From Luteirhabdus salina (GTDB lineage: Bacteria; Bacteroidota; Bacteroidia; Flavobacteriales; Flavobacteriaceae), in assembly GCA_025384855.1 (NCBI GenBank), contig JALAHT010000005.1, positions 62,001 through 126,000 on the forward strand: DNA of 64,000 nt, written 5' to 3'. Under the pieces are notes generated by a model. The model saw nothing but the letters and a program-made list of their open reading frames with translations. It ran no database searches and was not told where the DNA came from. Position numbers and translations under genes: made by a program. Positions 17,479 through 27,282 of this stretch are shown in pieces; position 1 is the stretch's first letter; each line of letters starts with the position of its first letter.

Positions 17479-18603
17479 TCAATTTTTAGGCACTACTTTA
17501 TAAATACCATCGCCTTCAACTGCGATATACATATAATCATCGGGTCCCATTCGAACGTTTCGAACGCGTCCGATATCTTGGGCAATTTTTTCACGCCCTG
17601 TCACTTCCGAACCGTTCAACTTCACCAATTCAACATAGTTGAACTTTAAGGAACCGACCAATAAATGGCCTTTCCATTCCGGATAGCGATCGCCTGTGAC
17701 GAAATCCATTCCGCAGGGAGCAATCGAAGGGACCCAATAATAAATAGGTTGCGTCATCCCTGGTTTAGACGTTTGGTCGGTAATTTCCGTTCCACTGTAA
17801 TTCACGCCGTAGGTCACCACGGGCCAACCGTAGTTCGCACCCTTCTCAATAATATTGATTTCATCTCCGCCTTTTGGTCCGTGCTCATGCACCCAAATGG
17901 CTCCGGTTTCTGGGTTACGCGCCATTCCTTGTGGGTTTCGATGCCCGTAAGAATAAATCGCTTCCCGAACGTTCGCTTCACCTACAAACGGATTATCCTC
18001 GGGAATGCGACCATCGTCATGTAGGCGATATACCTTTCCACCATCACGCGTTAGGTCTTGCGGATTTACATCTCGATTTCCTCTTTCACCTACAGAAAAA
18101 TAGAGATAGCCATCGGTATCAAATTCAATTCGAGAGCCAAAGTGCTGACCTCTTGTGCTGTTCGGCATCGCTTTATATAAATCTTCAATATTAGTAAGGG
18201 CTCCGTTTTCAAGCTTGGCGCGAATCAGTTTGGTATTTCCACCATTGCCTTCGCCTTCTGTACTGCTAAAGGTAATATAGATCCAGCCGTTGTTTTTATA
18301 GTTTGGGTGAAGCGTTATGTCCAACAATCCACCTTGGCCCCGATTGTACACCTCCGGAACATTTTGAATCTCCGATTTAGTGCCATCCTTAAAGTGAATC
18401 AGTCGTCCATCCTTTTCAGTAATAAGCATACTTCCATCCGGCAACCATGTCATTCCCCAAGGATTATCGAGGTTATCTACAATACGTTGGGTATCGTACG
18501 TTCGTGTATCGTCGGTTTGTATGGCTACATCATTCTTTTTTGTCCGTTGTGCACAAGAAATAAAAAAGCTGAGACATAGCAGGGAGACTGCAATTCTTTT
18601 CAT
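17479..18603 (-). CDS. PQQ-dependent sugar (sorbosone/glucose-type) dehydrogenase, lipoprotein
   Basis: 374 aa, lipobox FFISC with Cys17. The six-bladed beta-propeller of the GSDH family is visible: NPWGMTWLPDGSMLITEKDGRL, GGLLDITLHPNY, TRGQHFGSRIEFDTDGYLY with the conserved catalytic His, YSYGHRNPQGMARNPETG, HEHGPKGGDEINII and GANYGWPVVTYG. These soluble-type quinoproteins oxidise aldoses in the periplasm and pass electrons to a cytochrome c, which is encoded directly downstream. Exact sugar unknown. Confidence 0.92.
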   Translation of the reverse strand: MKRIAVSLLCLSFFISCAQRTKKNDVAIQTDDTRTYDTQRIVDNLDNPWGMTWLPDGSMLITEKDGRLIHFKDGTKSEIQNVPEVYNRGQGGLLDITLHPNYKNNGWIYITFSSTEGEGNGGNTKLIRAKLENGALTNIEDLYKAMPNSTRGQHFGSRIEFDTDGYLYFSVGERGNRDVNPQDLTRDGGKVYRLHDDGRIPEDNPFVGEANVREAIYSYGHRNPQGMARNPETGAIWVHEHGPKGGDEINIIEKGANYGWPVVTYGVNYSGTEITDQTSKPGMTQPIYYWVPSIAPCGMDFVTGDRYPEWKGHLLVGSLKFNYVELVKLNGSEVTGREKIAQDIGRVRNVRMGPDDYMYIAVEGDGIYKVVPKN

Positions 18604-18645
18604 AGCTGGAAATTTTAGGAAAAGATACTGAATTCCGAGAATAAT

Positions 18646-18678
18646 AAAAAGCCCAAGACCGATCGATCAAGGGCTTTT
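18646..18678 (-). terminator. Intrinsic terminator downstream of yebC
   Basis: Reverse-strand stem AAAAGCCC/GGGCTTTT (18678-18671 with 18654-18647) with a self-complementary GATCGATC loop followed by a T-run. It lies between yebC and the dehydrogenase gene, both reverse strand. Confidence 0.8.
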
Positions 18679-18781
18679 GCGGGGTATAAGGGTATATCCC
18701 TTTCATAGCATAAGCGATAGGAATATCTTTCAACTATAGTTACGTAATCCAGGGCTGGATGGTTTTAATTAATGTAAATTT

Positions 18782-19546
18782 TTAGGAATCTTCTTCCAAA
18801 GCAGCTTCCAATTCGTCGGTCATCTTCAAATTGTGAAACACATCCTGTACATCGTCGTCGTCTTCAAAAGCATCGATGAGATTCACAATTTCTTTTGCTT
18901 CATTCAAGGGAAGTTCAATCGTGTTTTGCGGAATGCGCTGTAGTTCAGAATTGTGTGGCTCGATATTTAGCGCGTCTAATTTATCCGACATATTTCCGAA
19001 GTCGGTGAAGTCGGTATAAATGGTGAAGAAATCTTCTTCATTCTCGAACCGTGTCGCTCCAGCTTCTATCAATTCCAATTGCAAGGTTTCAAAATTGAGA
19101 TCCAGATGTTCCTTCTTCAATGTAAAAACACCTTTTCGGTCAAATAAGAATTCCAGCGAACCATTGGTGCCCAAACTGCCATCATGTTTGGTGAAAATTG
19201 ATCGTACCGATGCCACGGTTCTATTGGTGTTATCGGTAGTGCACTCCACAAAAATGGCAATTCCGTGTGGGCCGTAGCCTTCAAACGACATCTTTTCGTA
19301 ACTATCGGCATCGGCACCTGTAGCTTTTTTAATTGCCCGTTGAATAGTATCTTTCGGCATGTTTACACCTTTCGCATTCTGAATGGCATTCCGAAGCGCC
19401 GGATTGGTTTCTGGGTCGCCGTTTTGGTTGTTTTCCTTGATGGCGACGTTTATTTCCTTGATGACGCGGGTGAATTGCTTCGCACGCTTTTTATCTTGGG
19501 CGCCTTTGCGATGTTTTATGTTCGACCATTTACTGTGTCCTGCCAT
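18782..19546 (-). CDS. yebC: YebC/PmpR family protein
   Basis: 254 aa, full length. The family N-terminus AGHSKWSNIKHRKGAQDKKR, NPALRNAIQNAKGVNMPKDTI and the EGYGPHGIAIFVECTTDN segment are unmistakable. Members act as transcription regulators and, in several bacteria, as ribosome-associated factors relieving pausing at proline runs; which role applies here cannot be told. The C-terminus is acidic. Followed by a strong terminator. Confidence 0.95.
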   Translation of the reverse strand: MAGHSKWSNIKHRKGAQDKKRAKQFTRVIKEINVAIKENNQNGDPETNPALRNAIQNAKGVNMPKDTIQRAIKKATGADADSYEKMSFEGYGPHGIAIFVECTTDNTNRTVASVRSIFTKHDGSLGTNGSLEFLFDRKGVFTLKKEHLDLNFETLQLELIEAGATRFENEEDFFTIYTDFTDFGNMSDKLDALNIEPHNSELQRIPQNTIELPLNEAKEIVNLIDAFEDDDDVQDVFHNLKMTDELEAALEEDS

Positions 19547-19642
19547 GTTTCTGTTTTTCGAATGTTAGCTTCCGAATAACTTATGCTTTTTTCTGAAATT
19601 TTTCAACTACTGCTTTCATAAAGTTTTCTGAAAGGAAAGGGG

Positions 19643-19673
19643 TTGACAGCTTTGTTGCAAACCCGTATCTTTA
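19643..19673 (+). promoter_or_regulatory. Probable promoter of the acyl-CoA carboxylase operon
   Basis: TTGA (19643-19646), 19-nt spacer, TATCTTTA (19666-19673); near the Bacteroidota consensus and 16 nt upstream of the BCCP start codon. Confidence 0.5.
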
Positions 19674-19689
19674 CCGAAACGCTTTTTTT

Positions 19690-20178
19690 ATGGAGAAAAC
19701 CTACAAAGCCATCGTAAACGACGCCTTCGAATTTACGATGAAACAATCTGAAATCGACAGCTTAGATAGCATCACACAACACAATTCCAAAACCCACATT
19801 TTAAAAGATAATACCTCCGTTGCTGCAGAAGTCGTTGCGAGCGATTTTCACACAAGGACGTATACCATTAAGGTGAATGGTAATAGATATACCGTTTCTA
19901 TTGAAAGTGAATTGGACGCGCTTATTGAAGAAATGGGACTTTCACTCGGTAGCGATGCCGTTGAAAATGAAATCCATGCGCCTATGCCAGGCGTCATCCT
20001 TGAAGTGAACGTTTCCGAAGGCGATTCCGTTTCGGAAGGTGATACACTCTGCGTCTTGGAAGCCATGAAAATGGAAAATGCCCTAACAGCATCGAAGGAT
20101 GCAACCGTGAAAGCGGTTCATATTGCCAATGGCGATACGGTCGATAAAAATGCATTGCTAATTGAATTGGAAGACTGA
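19690..20178 (+). CDS. Biotin carboxyl carrier subunit of acyl-CoA (propionyl-CoA) carboxylase
   Basis: 162 aa. The C-terminal biotinyl domain has the EAMKMEN attachment motif (biotin on the Lys between the two Met) and the paired PMPGVI half; the N-terminal half (about 1-80) is a poorly conserved beta-rich region that probably docks to the other subunits. The stop overlaps the start of the biotin carboxylase (TGATG), so the two are translationally coupled. First gene of a three-gene forward operon. Confidence 0.92.
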   Translation: MEKTYKAIVNDAFEFTMKQSEIDSLDSITQHNSKTHILKDNTSVAAEVVASDFHTRTYTIKVNGNRYTVSIESELDALIEEMGLSLGSDAVENEIHAPMPGVILEVNVSEGDSVSEGDTLCVLEAMKMENALTASKDATVKAVHIANGDTVDKNALLIELED

Positions 20179-21629
20179 TGAAAATAAAGAAAATACTTGT
20201 AGCGAATAGAGGTGAAATCGCCTTGCGTGTCATGAAAACAGCACGAAATATGGGCATTAAAACGGTGGCCGTGTTTTCGGAAGTCGACAGGCATGCACCC
20301 CATGTTACCTTTGCAGATGAAGCCGTGTGCATTGGACCGGCACCATCATCAGAATCCTATTTGAAAGGGGACACGATCATCGAAACGGCTAAAAGATTAA
20401 ATGTAGATGCCATTCACCCAGGCTACGGATTCTTAAGTGAAAATGCCGATTTTTCTGAAGCGGTTGCGAAAGCCGGATTGATTTTTATTGGACCAAAAGC
20501 CCATGCCATCAGTGTAATGGGAAGTAAACTGGCCGCCAAGGAAACCGTAAAGAAATACGATGTCCCAATGGTACCCGGTATCGATGAAGCGATAACCGAT
20601 ACCGAGAAAGCGAAACAAATTGCGAAGGATATCGGTTTCCCAATTTTGATCAAAGCATCTGCTGGTGGCGGTGGTAAGGGAATGCGTGTGGTTGAAAAGG
20701 AAAGCGAACTGGAAGAACAGATGAAACGCGCCATCAGTGAAGCAAAATCTGCCTTTGGCGATGGTTCCGTCTTTATAGAAAAATACGTGGGCTCTCCGCG
20801 CCATATCGAAATTCAGGTATTGGCCGACACCCATGGAAACGTCGTGCACCTTTTTGAACGCGAATGCAGTATTCAGCGACGCCACCAAAAAGTAGTCGAG
20901 GAAGCACCTTCTTCAGTATTATCACCTAAATTACGTCATGAAATGGGTGAAGCGGCCGTGAATGTGGCCAAATCTTGCGATTATATCGGTGCTGGTACAG
21001 TCGAGTTTCTTTTAGATGAAAACCATAATTTCTACTTCCTTGAAATGAATACTCGATTGCAGGTAGAGCATCCCGTTACGGAATGGATTACCGGTATCGA
21101 TTTGGTGGAACAACAAATCAAGGTTGCTGAAGGAGCCGAACTATCATTCAATCAAGAAGATCTGACTATTACGGGTCACGCCATGGAACTTCGGGTATAT
21201 GCTGAAGATTCTCTAGACAATTTTATGCCAAGTGTTGGAACCTTAGACGTGTATCGTCCACCCTCTGGTAACAACATCAGGGTAGACGATGGCTTTTTGG
21301 AAGGAATGGAAGTACCCATTCAGTACGATCCGATGCTCTCAAAATTGATAACGTATGGGAAAGACCGTATGGAAGCCATTCAACGGATGAAGGAAGCCAT
21401 CGATCAGTATGAAGTGGAAGGCGTAGCGACCACGTTACCGTTTGGAGCCTTTGTGATGGATCATGAAGCCTTTCGGTCTGGCGACTTCGATACACATTTC
21501 GTAAAAAATTACTATTCGGAAGAAAAATTGAAGGGTGAACGCAAAGCGGAAGCAGAAATCGCTGCAACTATTGCAATACAAGAGTATTTGAAGGATGTAG
21601 AAAAGTTACGCGTTCCAAAGCATAGATAA
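20178..21629 (+). CDS. Biotin carboxylase subunit of acyl-CoA (propionyl-CoA) carboxylase
   Basis: 483 aa. ATP-grasp biotin carboxylase with [18 protein letters not shown] at the N-terminus, the glycine-rich [13 protein letters not shown] loop, [19 protein letters not shown] and the active-site [17 protein letters not shown] segment. It carboxylates biotin on the carrier protein using ATP and bicarbonate. It lacks a fused BCCP domain, consistent with the separate upstream carrier gene. Assignment to propionyl- rather than acetyl-CoA carboxylation comes from the downstream carboxyltransferase. Confidence 0.94.
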   Translation: MKIKKILVANRGEIALRVMKTARNMGIKTVAVFSEVDRHAPHVTFADEAVCIGPAPSSESYLKGDTIIETAKRLNVDAIHPGYGFLSENADFSEAVAKAGLIFIGPKAHAISVMGSKLAAKETVKKYDVPMVPGIDEAITDTEKAKQIAKDIGFPILIKASAGGGGKGMRVVEKESELEEQMKRAISEAKSAFGDGSVFIEKYVGSPRHIEIQVLADTHGNVVHLFERECSIQRRHQKVVEEAPSSVLSPKLRHEMGEAAVNVAKSCDYIGAGTVEFLLDENHNFYFLEMNTRLQVEHPVTEWITGIDLVEQQIKVAEGAELSFNQEDLTITGHAMELRVYAEDSLDNFMPSVGTLDVYRPPSGNNIRVDDGFLEGMEVPIQYDPMLSKLITYGKDRMEAIQRMKEAIDQYEVEGVATTLPFGAFVMDHEAFRSGDFDTHFVKNYYSEEKLKGERKAEAEIAATIAIQEYLKDVEKLRVPKHR

Positions 21630-21653
21630 AAAAATTGTTAATCCTTAAAACGA

Positions 21654-21671
21654 TTCCTGCCTTCGCAGGAA
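21654..21671 (+). repeat. Palindromic hairpin over the ribosome-binding site of the carboxyltransferase gene
   Basis: TTCCTGC-CTTC-GCAGGAA: perfect 7-bp stem with a tetraloop, ending 5 nt before the ATG at 21677. The AGGA in the 3' arm is the only Shine-Dalgarno-like stretch before that start, so the stem could mask it. It resembles dispersed repeats of the type ATTCCTGC..GCAGGAAT known from flavobacterial intergenic regions. Confidence 0.75.
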
Positions 21672-21676
21672 ATATT

Positions 21677-23218
21677 ATGAGCGACACCAACAAACAATTA
21701 CAAGAGAAGATTGCCCAGGCAAAATTGGGCGGCGGTCAAAAGCGTATCGATAAACAACACGCAAAGAAGAAATTAACCGCACGGGAACGTATCGAATATC
21801 TATTGGATGAAGGTTCCTTCGAAGAAATGGGAATCCTCGTAACCCACCGAACTACAGAGTTCGGAATGGATAAGCAAAAATTCTATGGCGATGGCGTGGT
21901 TACGGGTTATGGAACCATCGACGAACGGTTGGTATATGTTTTTGCCCAGGATTTCACAGTTTTTGGAGGATCTCTTTCAGAAACCCATGCAGAAAAGATC
22001 TGTAAGATTATGGATCACGCCATGCGTGTTGGAGCTCCTGTTATTGGCTTAAACGATTCAGGAGGCGCCCGAATTCAGGAAGGCGTTCGTAGCTTGGGCG
22101 GTTATGCCGATATTTTCTACAGAAATGTGCAGGCTTCGGGTGTGGTGCCACAGATTTCCGCTATTATGGGACCCTGCGCTGGTGGTGCGGTATATTCGCC
22201 GGCCATGACCGACTTCACCTTAATGGTTCAGGATAGCAGTTATATGTTTGTTACGGGTCCGAACGTGGTGAAGACCGTGACTAATGAGAATGTTACTTCA
22301 GAAGAATTAGGGGGCGCACGGACTCATGCGACCAAAAGTGGGGTGACGCATTTCACCGCTAGTAATGATATTGTATGTTTGGAACAAGTGAAACAATTGC
22401 TGAGCTACCTTCCACAAAACAATCAGACCACACCAAAAATGCTTCCGTATGAGTTAGGTGAAGAACTGCGCGAAGAACTGGAAGCAATTGTACCGGACAG
22501 TTCAAACAAACCGTATGACATGCATTCGGTGATTTCTGGGATTATTGACGAAGAAAGCTTTTTTGAAGTCCATAAGGATTATGCCGACAATATTATTGTT
22601 GGGTTTGCCCGTTTAGGTGGAAGAAGCATCGGAATCGTCGCCAACCAACCGATGAGTTTGGCGGGTGTCTTGGATGTGGATAGCAGTAAAAAAGGCGCGC
22701 GCTTTGTGCGTTTTTGTGATGCATTCAATATTCCTTTACTGGTATTGGTTGATGTGCCTGGCTTCTTACCTGGAACCGATCAGGAATGGAACGGAATTAT
22801 TCTGAATGGAGCCAAATTGCTGTATGCTTTGAGTGAAGCAACCGTGCCGAGAGTTACCCTTATTACACGAAAAGCCTACGGAGGTGCCTATGACGTGATG
22901 AATAGTAAGCATATTGGTGCCGATATGAATTTTGCGTGGCCGACGGCTGAAATCGCCGTAATGGGGGCAAAGGGTGCTAGTGAAATTATCTTTAGAAGGG
23001 AAATCGCTGCTGCTGAAGATCCAGAACTCAAGCTTTCCGAAAAGGAGGCCGAATATGCAGAAGCCTTTGCGAATCCTTTTAAAGCAGCCCAACGCGGCTT
23101 TATTGATGAGGTAATCCAACCCAAGGATTCTAGACAAAAACTGTTGAAGGCCTTCGCGATGCTGGAAACGAAGAACGTAGAAGGGCCAAAACGAAAACAC
23201 GGCAATATTCCACTATAA
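21677..23218 (+). CDS. pccB: Propionyl-CoA carboxylase carboxyltransferase (beta) subunit
   Basis: Start at ATG 21677 (MSDTNKQL); the frame is open upstream but that extension is encoded by a palindromic repeat. 513 aa. Crotonase-fold carboxyltransferase with [24 protein letters not shown], and the C-terminal half [27 protein letters not shown] and [15 protein letters not shown], the last two forming the biotin and acyl-CoA oxyanion pockets. Length and [19 protein letters not shown] are typical of the propionyl/methylmalonyl class. Together with the two genes upstream and ScpA/MutA it makes propionyl-CoA to methylmalonyl-CoA to succinyl-CoA. Confidence 0.93.
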   Translation: MSDTNKQLQEKIAQAKLGGGQKRIDKQHAKKKLTARERIEYLLDEGSFEEMGILVTHRTTEFGMDKQKFYGDGVVTGYGTIDERLVYVFAQDFTVFGGSLSETHAEKICKIMDHAMRVGAPVIGLNDSGGARIQEGVRSLGGYADIFYRNVQASGVVPQISAIMGPCAGGAVYSPAMTDFTLMVQDSSYMFVTGPNVVKTVTNENVTSEELGGARTHATKSGVTHFTASNDIVCLEQVKQLLSYLPQNNQTTPKMLPYELGEELREELEAIVPDSSNKPYDMHSVISGIIDEESFFEVHKDYADNIIVGFARLGGRSIGIVANQPMSLAGVLDVDSSKKGARFVRFCDAFNIPLLVLVDVPGFLPGTDQEWNGIILNGAKLLYALSEATVPRVTLITRKAYGGAYDVMNSKHIGADMNFAWPTAEIAVMGAKGASEIIFRREIAAAEDPELKLSEKEAEYAEAFANPFKAAQRGFIDEVIQPKDSRQKLLKAFAMLETKNVEGPKRKHGNIPL

Positions 23219-23329
23219 AAATTGTAATATTTAAAACTGAAAATAGGGTAGGGTAATTGTTTTGAAAGCTGTTATAAGGATTGAAAACTATATTTCCTTA
23301 AATTACGGCAGCAATTTTTGCCAAATCCT

Positions 23330-26300
23330 ATGAATCACCTTTTTTCGAAAATGAAGTCCGTGCTACTCCGTTTTTTTGATACGCGAGCTGCGGGTCTTTA
23401 TTTTATTCTTTTTGCTATTGCTATTGCGGTAGCCACCTTTATTGAAAACGACTATGGAACGAGTGCCGCCCAAAAGGTGGTGTACCAAACGTGGTGGTTT
23501 GAACTATTACTCTTCTTATTTGCAGCTACTATTTTCGTCAATATTATTCGGTATCGAATGGTGCAGCAAAAAAAATGGGCGTTGTTGTTATTTCACGCCT
23601 CCATTATTATTATTCTTTTGGGTGCAGGAGTTACCCGTTATTTTGGATTTGAAGGTGTGATGCACATTCGCGAAAACGATGCGGCTAATACGTTTTTGTC
23701 TGCAGAAACCTTTTTAAAGTTTTCAGTACAAAAGGATGGTGAAACCTACGAATTTGAAGAGCCGGTATTGTTTGCTAGTTTAGGTAACAACGATTTTGAG
23801 GAAAGCTACCTTATCGATGGAACCCAAATTGACGTAGCGGTAACCGACTTCATTCCGAATCCAATACAGTCCTTAGTGCCTTCATCCGATGGAAAACCTA
23901 TACTTCAAATAGTAATGGGAGGTATGAATGGTAGGGAAGAATACTTCTTAGAGCAAGGGCAGGTCCGTCGCATTCGAAATGTGCTTTTCAACTTTAAGGA
24001 AACATCCATAGATGGCGCTGTAAATATTCGCTATTCTTCAGAAGGTATCTTCCTTCAGCATGACAAACCACTTAGTCAAACCGTAATGGCAACCCAAGAA
24101 CGGTCAACGCTGGAACCTACTGGTGAATATTACCCCTTAAAACTCCGTTCGTTATATTCGGACGGAAGCAGCAGTTTTGTATTTGCTCAGTTTCAGCCCA
24201 GTGCAATACTTGAGTTGTCTTCGGAAAAACCCAAAGTTGAAAATCAAAGTACGACCGCGGTTGAAGTAGCAGTTACGGCAAATAAGGAAACGAAACAAAC
24301 CTTGGTATATGGCAATAAAGGAATTCCCGGTCGACCTGCGACCATCCCATTCGATGATATGCGGGTAACCATATCATACGGAGCCAGAGAGGTGTCCGTG
24401 CCGTTTGCCATTCGATTGAACGATTTCATTCTTGAAAAATATCCCGGAACTAACAGTGCTTCCTCCTATGCCAGTGAAGTGACCTTACGGGACCCGGCGG
24501 AAGGTGTCGATATGGACTATCGCATTTATATGAACAACATCTTGAACTACGGTGGCTATCGGTTCTTTCAATCGTCTTTCGATAAAGATGAAAAAGGAAC
24601 CTATTTAAGTGTCAATAGCGATTTCTGGGGGACACTGATTTCTTATATCGGATATGCATTGCTGACCTTAGGAATGATATGGACGTTATTCAGTAAGAAT
24701 ACGCGTTTTTATTCCCTTCGGAAGAAAATTGGAAACCTAAGAAGCAAACGGGGCACTTTTTTAATACCGTTGCTCTTCATGTTAAGCCTTTCTACAGTTT
24801 CAGCCCAACATTCGCACCTAGACCATGCTGTCGCAGAAGACCATGCCGAAGCATTTAGCACCTTAGTCGTTCAGGACTTTAAGGGCAGGATGAAACCGAT
24901 GCATACCTTGTCTCGGGAATTATTGCGCAAAATTCATCGGAGTGAAACAGTCGATGGGCTGAATGCCGATCAAGTATTTCTCAGCCTTTTTGTAAACAAG
25001 GAACAATGGTATGAGGTCCCGTTAATAAAATTGGGGAAACATCCAGACGTGAAGAAATTATTGGGAGTGAACAACGATTTTGCTTCGTATAAGGATTTCT
25101 TTGATACAACGGGCCAATATAAACTTCGTGATGAGGTTCGTAGGGTGTACGGTTTGGAACCTATTGACCGAGGTACCTATGCAAAGGAATTGTTGAAGAT
25201 TGATGAACGTCTCAATATATTAAGTATGGCGTTTTCGGGAAGCTTGCTGAAAATCATTCCCCTTGCCAACGATCCCAACAATACGTGGGTTGCGTATAAT
25301 AATCATGGTCATAGTAGCAACGATGGTCACAATCATAATACGGTGGCCGATAAATTTTTCAATGCTTATGGCACAGCGCTGAAACAAGCTACCGTTTCAG
25401 GAAATTACGAACATGCCGGTCATTTACTTGAAGAGCTGAAAACATATCAGAAGAAAGAGGGGCAGGGCGTTATTCCTTCAGATTCTGAATTAAAGGCAGA
25501 AATTTGGCTGAATAAATTAAACGTCTTCAACAGGCTGGCAGGCTACTATATGCTCTTGGGCGTCGTGTTCTTGGTGTTCCTGTTTATTTCGGTTTTTAAA
25601 CCGAATTGGAAGCTTAAAAAGATTTACTATATCCTGTTCGGGCTTGTGGCATTAGGTTTTCTATTTCATACACTTGGATTAGGACTGCGTTGGTACGTTT
25701 CTGGACGCGCCCCTTGGAGTAATGGGTACGAATCGATGATCTACATTGCGTGGACCACAACCTTGGCGGGAGTGCTGTTTACACGAAAATCGTTTGGTGG
25801 TTTGGCGGCAACCATGGTATTGGCAGGGACAATTCTTTTTGTAGCCACGCTAAGCTTTTTAGACCCTCAGATTACACCTTTGGTTCCAGTATTGAAATCG
25901 TACTGGCTTACTATTCACGTTTCTCTGGAAGCGGGAAGTTATGGTTTCTTGATGCTTGGAGCGATCATCGGGATTATCAATTTGATATTGCTAATTTTTA
26001 TTACTGAAAAGAACAAAAAACGCGTAAAGCAAATCGTTCAGGAATTGTCGTATATCAGCGAGCTTACCCTCATAGGCGGTTTGTTTATGATGAGTATTGG
26101 CACCTATCTAGGCGGTGTTTGGGCAAACGAATCCTGGGGGCGCTACTGGGGCTGGGATGCAAAGGAAACCTGGGCTTTGGTAACCATTTTAGTGTATGCC
26201 TTTATCTTGCATATGCGGTTTATCCCTAAGTTTCGTGGACTGTATGCCTATAATGTGGCTACTATCTTCGGATTGGCCTCGGTAATCATGACCTATTATG

Positions 26301-26449
26301 GAGTGAACTATTACCTTTCGGGCTTACATAGTTATGCTACGGGCGATCCCATCCCAATTCCGACGTGGGTGTATATTGTAGTTATAATTTTAGTTGTGAT
26401 AAGCTTGCTAGCCTTTTGGCGAAAGCGAAAGTTTGTAGAAATATCCTAA
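23330..26449 (+). CDS. CcsB-CcsA (ResB-ResC) fusion cytochrome c synthase, System II
   Basis: About 1039 aa. ATG at 23330 preferred over a TTG four codons upstream. The N-terminal ResB/CcsB part has membrane helices (about 20-40, 55-75, 85-105) and a large periplasmic domain (about 110-430); a helix near 445 and a second periplasmic His-containing stretch (HSHLDHAVAEDHAEA) follow, then a CcsA half with at least six helices and the haem-binding WWD-type motif WGRYWGWDAKETWAL. The fused synthase exports haem and ligates it to CXXCH motifs. It ends 6 nt from the convergent end of an operon that encodes 42 CXXCH motifs, an obvious client. Confidence 0.92.
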   Translation: MNHLFSKMKSVLLRFFDTRAAGLYFILFAIAIAVATFIENDYGTSAAQKVVYQTWWFELLLFLFAATIFVNIIRYRMVQQKKWALLLFHASIIIILLGAGVTRYFGFEGVMHIRENDAANTFLSAETFLKFSVQKDGETYEFEEPVLFASLGNNDFEESYLIDGTQIDVAVTDFIPNPIQSLVPSSDGKPILQIVMGGMNGREEYFLEQGQVRRIRNVLFNFKETSIDGAVNIRYSSEGIFLQHDKPLSQTVMATQERSTLEPTGEYYPLKLRSLYSDGSSSFVFAQFQPSAILELSSEKPKVENQSTTAVEVAVTANKETKQTLVYGNKGIPGRPATIPFDDMRVTISYGAREVSVPFAIRLNDFILEKYPGTNSASSYASEVTLRDPAEGVDMDYRIYMNNILNYGGYRFFQSSFDKDEKGTYLSVNSDFWGTLISYIGYALLTLGMIWTLFSKNTRFYSLRKKIGNLRSKRGTFLIPLLFMLSLSTVSAQHSHLDHAVAEDHAEAFSTLVVQDFKGRMKPMHTLSRELLRKIHRSETVDGLNADQVFLSLFVNKEQWYEVPLIKLGKHPDVKKLLGVNNDFASYKDFFDTTGQYKLRDEVRRVYGLEPIDRGTYAKELLKIDERLNILSMAFSGSLLKIIPLANDPNNTWVAYNNHGHSSNDGHNHNTVADKFFNAYGTALKQATVSGNYEHAGHLLEELKTYQKKEGQGVIPSDSELKAEIWLNKLNVFNRLAGYYMLLGVVFLVFLFISVFKPNWKLKKIYYILFGLVALGFLFHTLGLGLRWYVSGRAPWSNGYESMIYIAWTTTLAGVLFTRKSFGGLAATMVLAGTILFVATLSFLDPQITPLVPVLKSYWLTIHVSLEAGSYGFLMLGAIIGIINLILLIFITEKNKKRVKQIVQELSYISELTLIGGLFMMSIGTYLGGVWANESWGRYWGWDAKETWALVTILVYAFILHMRFIPKFRGLYAYNVATIFGLASVIMTYYGVNYYLSGLHSYATGDPIPIPTWVYIVVIILVVISLLAFWRKRKFVEIS

Positions 26450-26455
26450 AGTTTA

Positions 26456-27262
26456 TTACTTCACTACTTCGGCATTCTCGATGATAAGATCGTAGGTATA
26501 GCCCGCGCCAAAATCGCGGTTAAGAACAACGGTTCCCTTCATTGTAACCGTTTCTCCTTCCTGTACTAATTGTTTGCTTGTAAGTACCATATCAAAATCG
26601 TCTTGTGTACCATCTTGTAGATGAATCCAATTGCGATTCATGATATTGGGGTTCACTTTAGTTACTTTACCGGATAGTTGAACGACCTTGCCCTCATAGC
26701 GATTCGGTTCTTTTAATAAATCGGCAATGGACATAGAACCTTTTTGTTGCGAAATCTTTTCGCCGTGCATTTCAATATCTTCTTTTACCGCTGTAGTCTG
26801 TGAGCGGGTAACATCGCCCTGACCTTGAATATTGCTATGCATAGCATGGTCTTCCGGTACTAGATTATTGATTAGGATCATGCGGCCAAACACACGATTA
26901 TGCTCCTTACTCTCAAAATTTGTTTTCAACAAACCGCCACGATAGAAATAGGTCTTTCCAACTTCAATCGGTTGCTTGGCAGTGGCTATCCAAAAGGTCT
27001 CTCCGTTTTCAGAAACATTCAAGTACACATATTTGGTGGTGGGTAAAACTTCCTTTACCGTTACTTTATGGATACCTTCAGATACTGATTCGTTGGATTC
27101 AGTAGCGTGGTTATGCGTTGCCTCCGTATTCGTATTTTCTTCTGAAAAGATATTGCTAGCCGTTTTGGATACTTCTTTTTCCTTGGCACTAATAACTTTT
27201 GGCTCGTCATTACAGGCGAAAAGTATACTGAATGTGGCTAGGGTAAGGACTGTTTTTTTCAT
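26456..27262 (-). CDS. Lipoprotein with two OB-like beta domains, last gene of the multihaem operon
   Basis: 268 aa. Lipobox SILFAC (Cys17), then an acidic/Asn-Thr-rich linker to about residue 60. Two beta-rich regions follow: about 65-140 (VKEVLPTTKYVYLNVSENGE, FWIATAKQPIEVGKTYFYRG) and about 175-268 (EPNRYEGKVVQLSGKVTKVN, WIHLQDGTQDDFDMVLTSK, GETVTMKGTVVLNRDFGAG). The second looks like the OB-fold module seen in small periplasmic proteins associated with cytochromes. No enzyme residues seen. Starts 20 nt after the predicted outer-membrane barrel gene, so it probably belongs to the same complex. Fold and role are inference. Confidence 0.65.
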   Translation of the reverse strand: MKKTVLTLATFSILFACNDEPKVISAKEKEVSKTASNIFSEENTNTEATHNHATESNESVSEGIHKVTVKEVLPTTKYVYLNVSENGETFWIATAKQPIEVGKTYFYRGGLLKTNFESKEHNRVFGRMILINNLVPEDHAMHSNIQGQGDVTRSQTTAVKEDIEMHGEKISQQKGSMSIADLLKEPNRYEGKVVQLSGKVTKVNPNIMNRNWIHLQDGTQDDFDMVLTSKQLVQEGETVTMKGTVVLNRDFGAGYTYDLIIENAEVVK

Positions 27263-27282
27263 TGTGGAAAGATATTATTTTT

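Noticed and set aside
17393-17482. 30-residue N-terminal extension of the lipoprotein cytochrome c
   Set aside because: It would bury the lipoprotein signal and crosses the palindromic repeat; the ATG at 17392 gives a normal SPII signal.
21635-21676. N-terminal extension of the carboxyltransferase from a TTG
   Set aside because: The extra residues are encoded by a palindromic repeat and the family N-terminus begins at the ATG at 21677.
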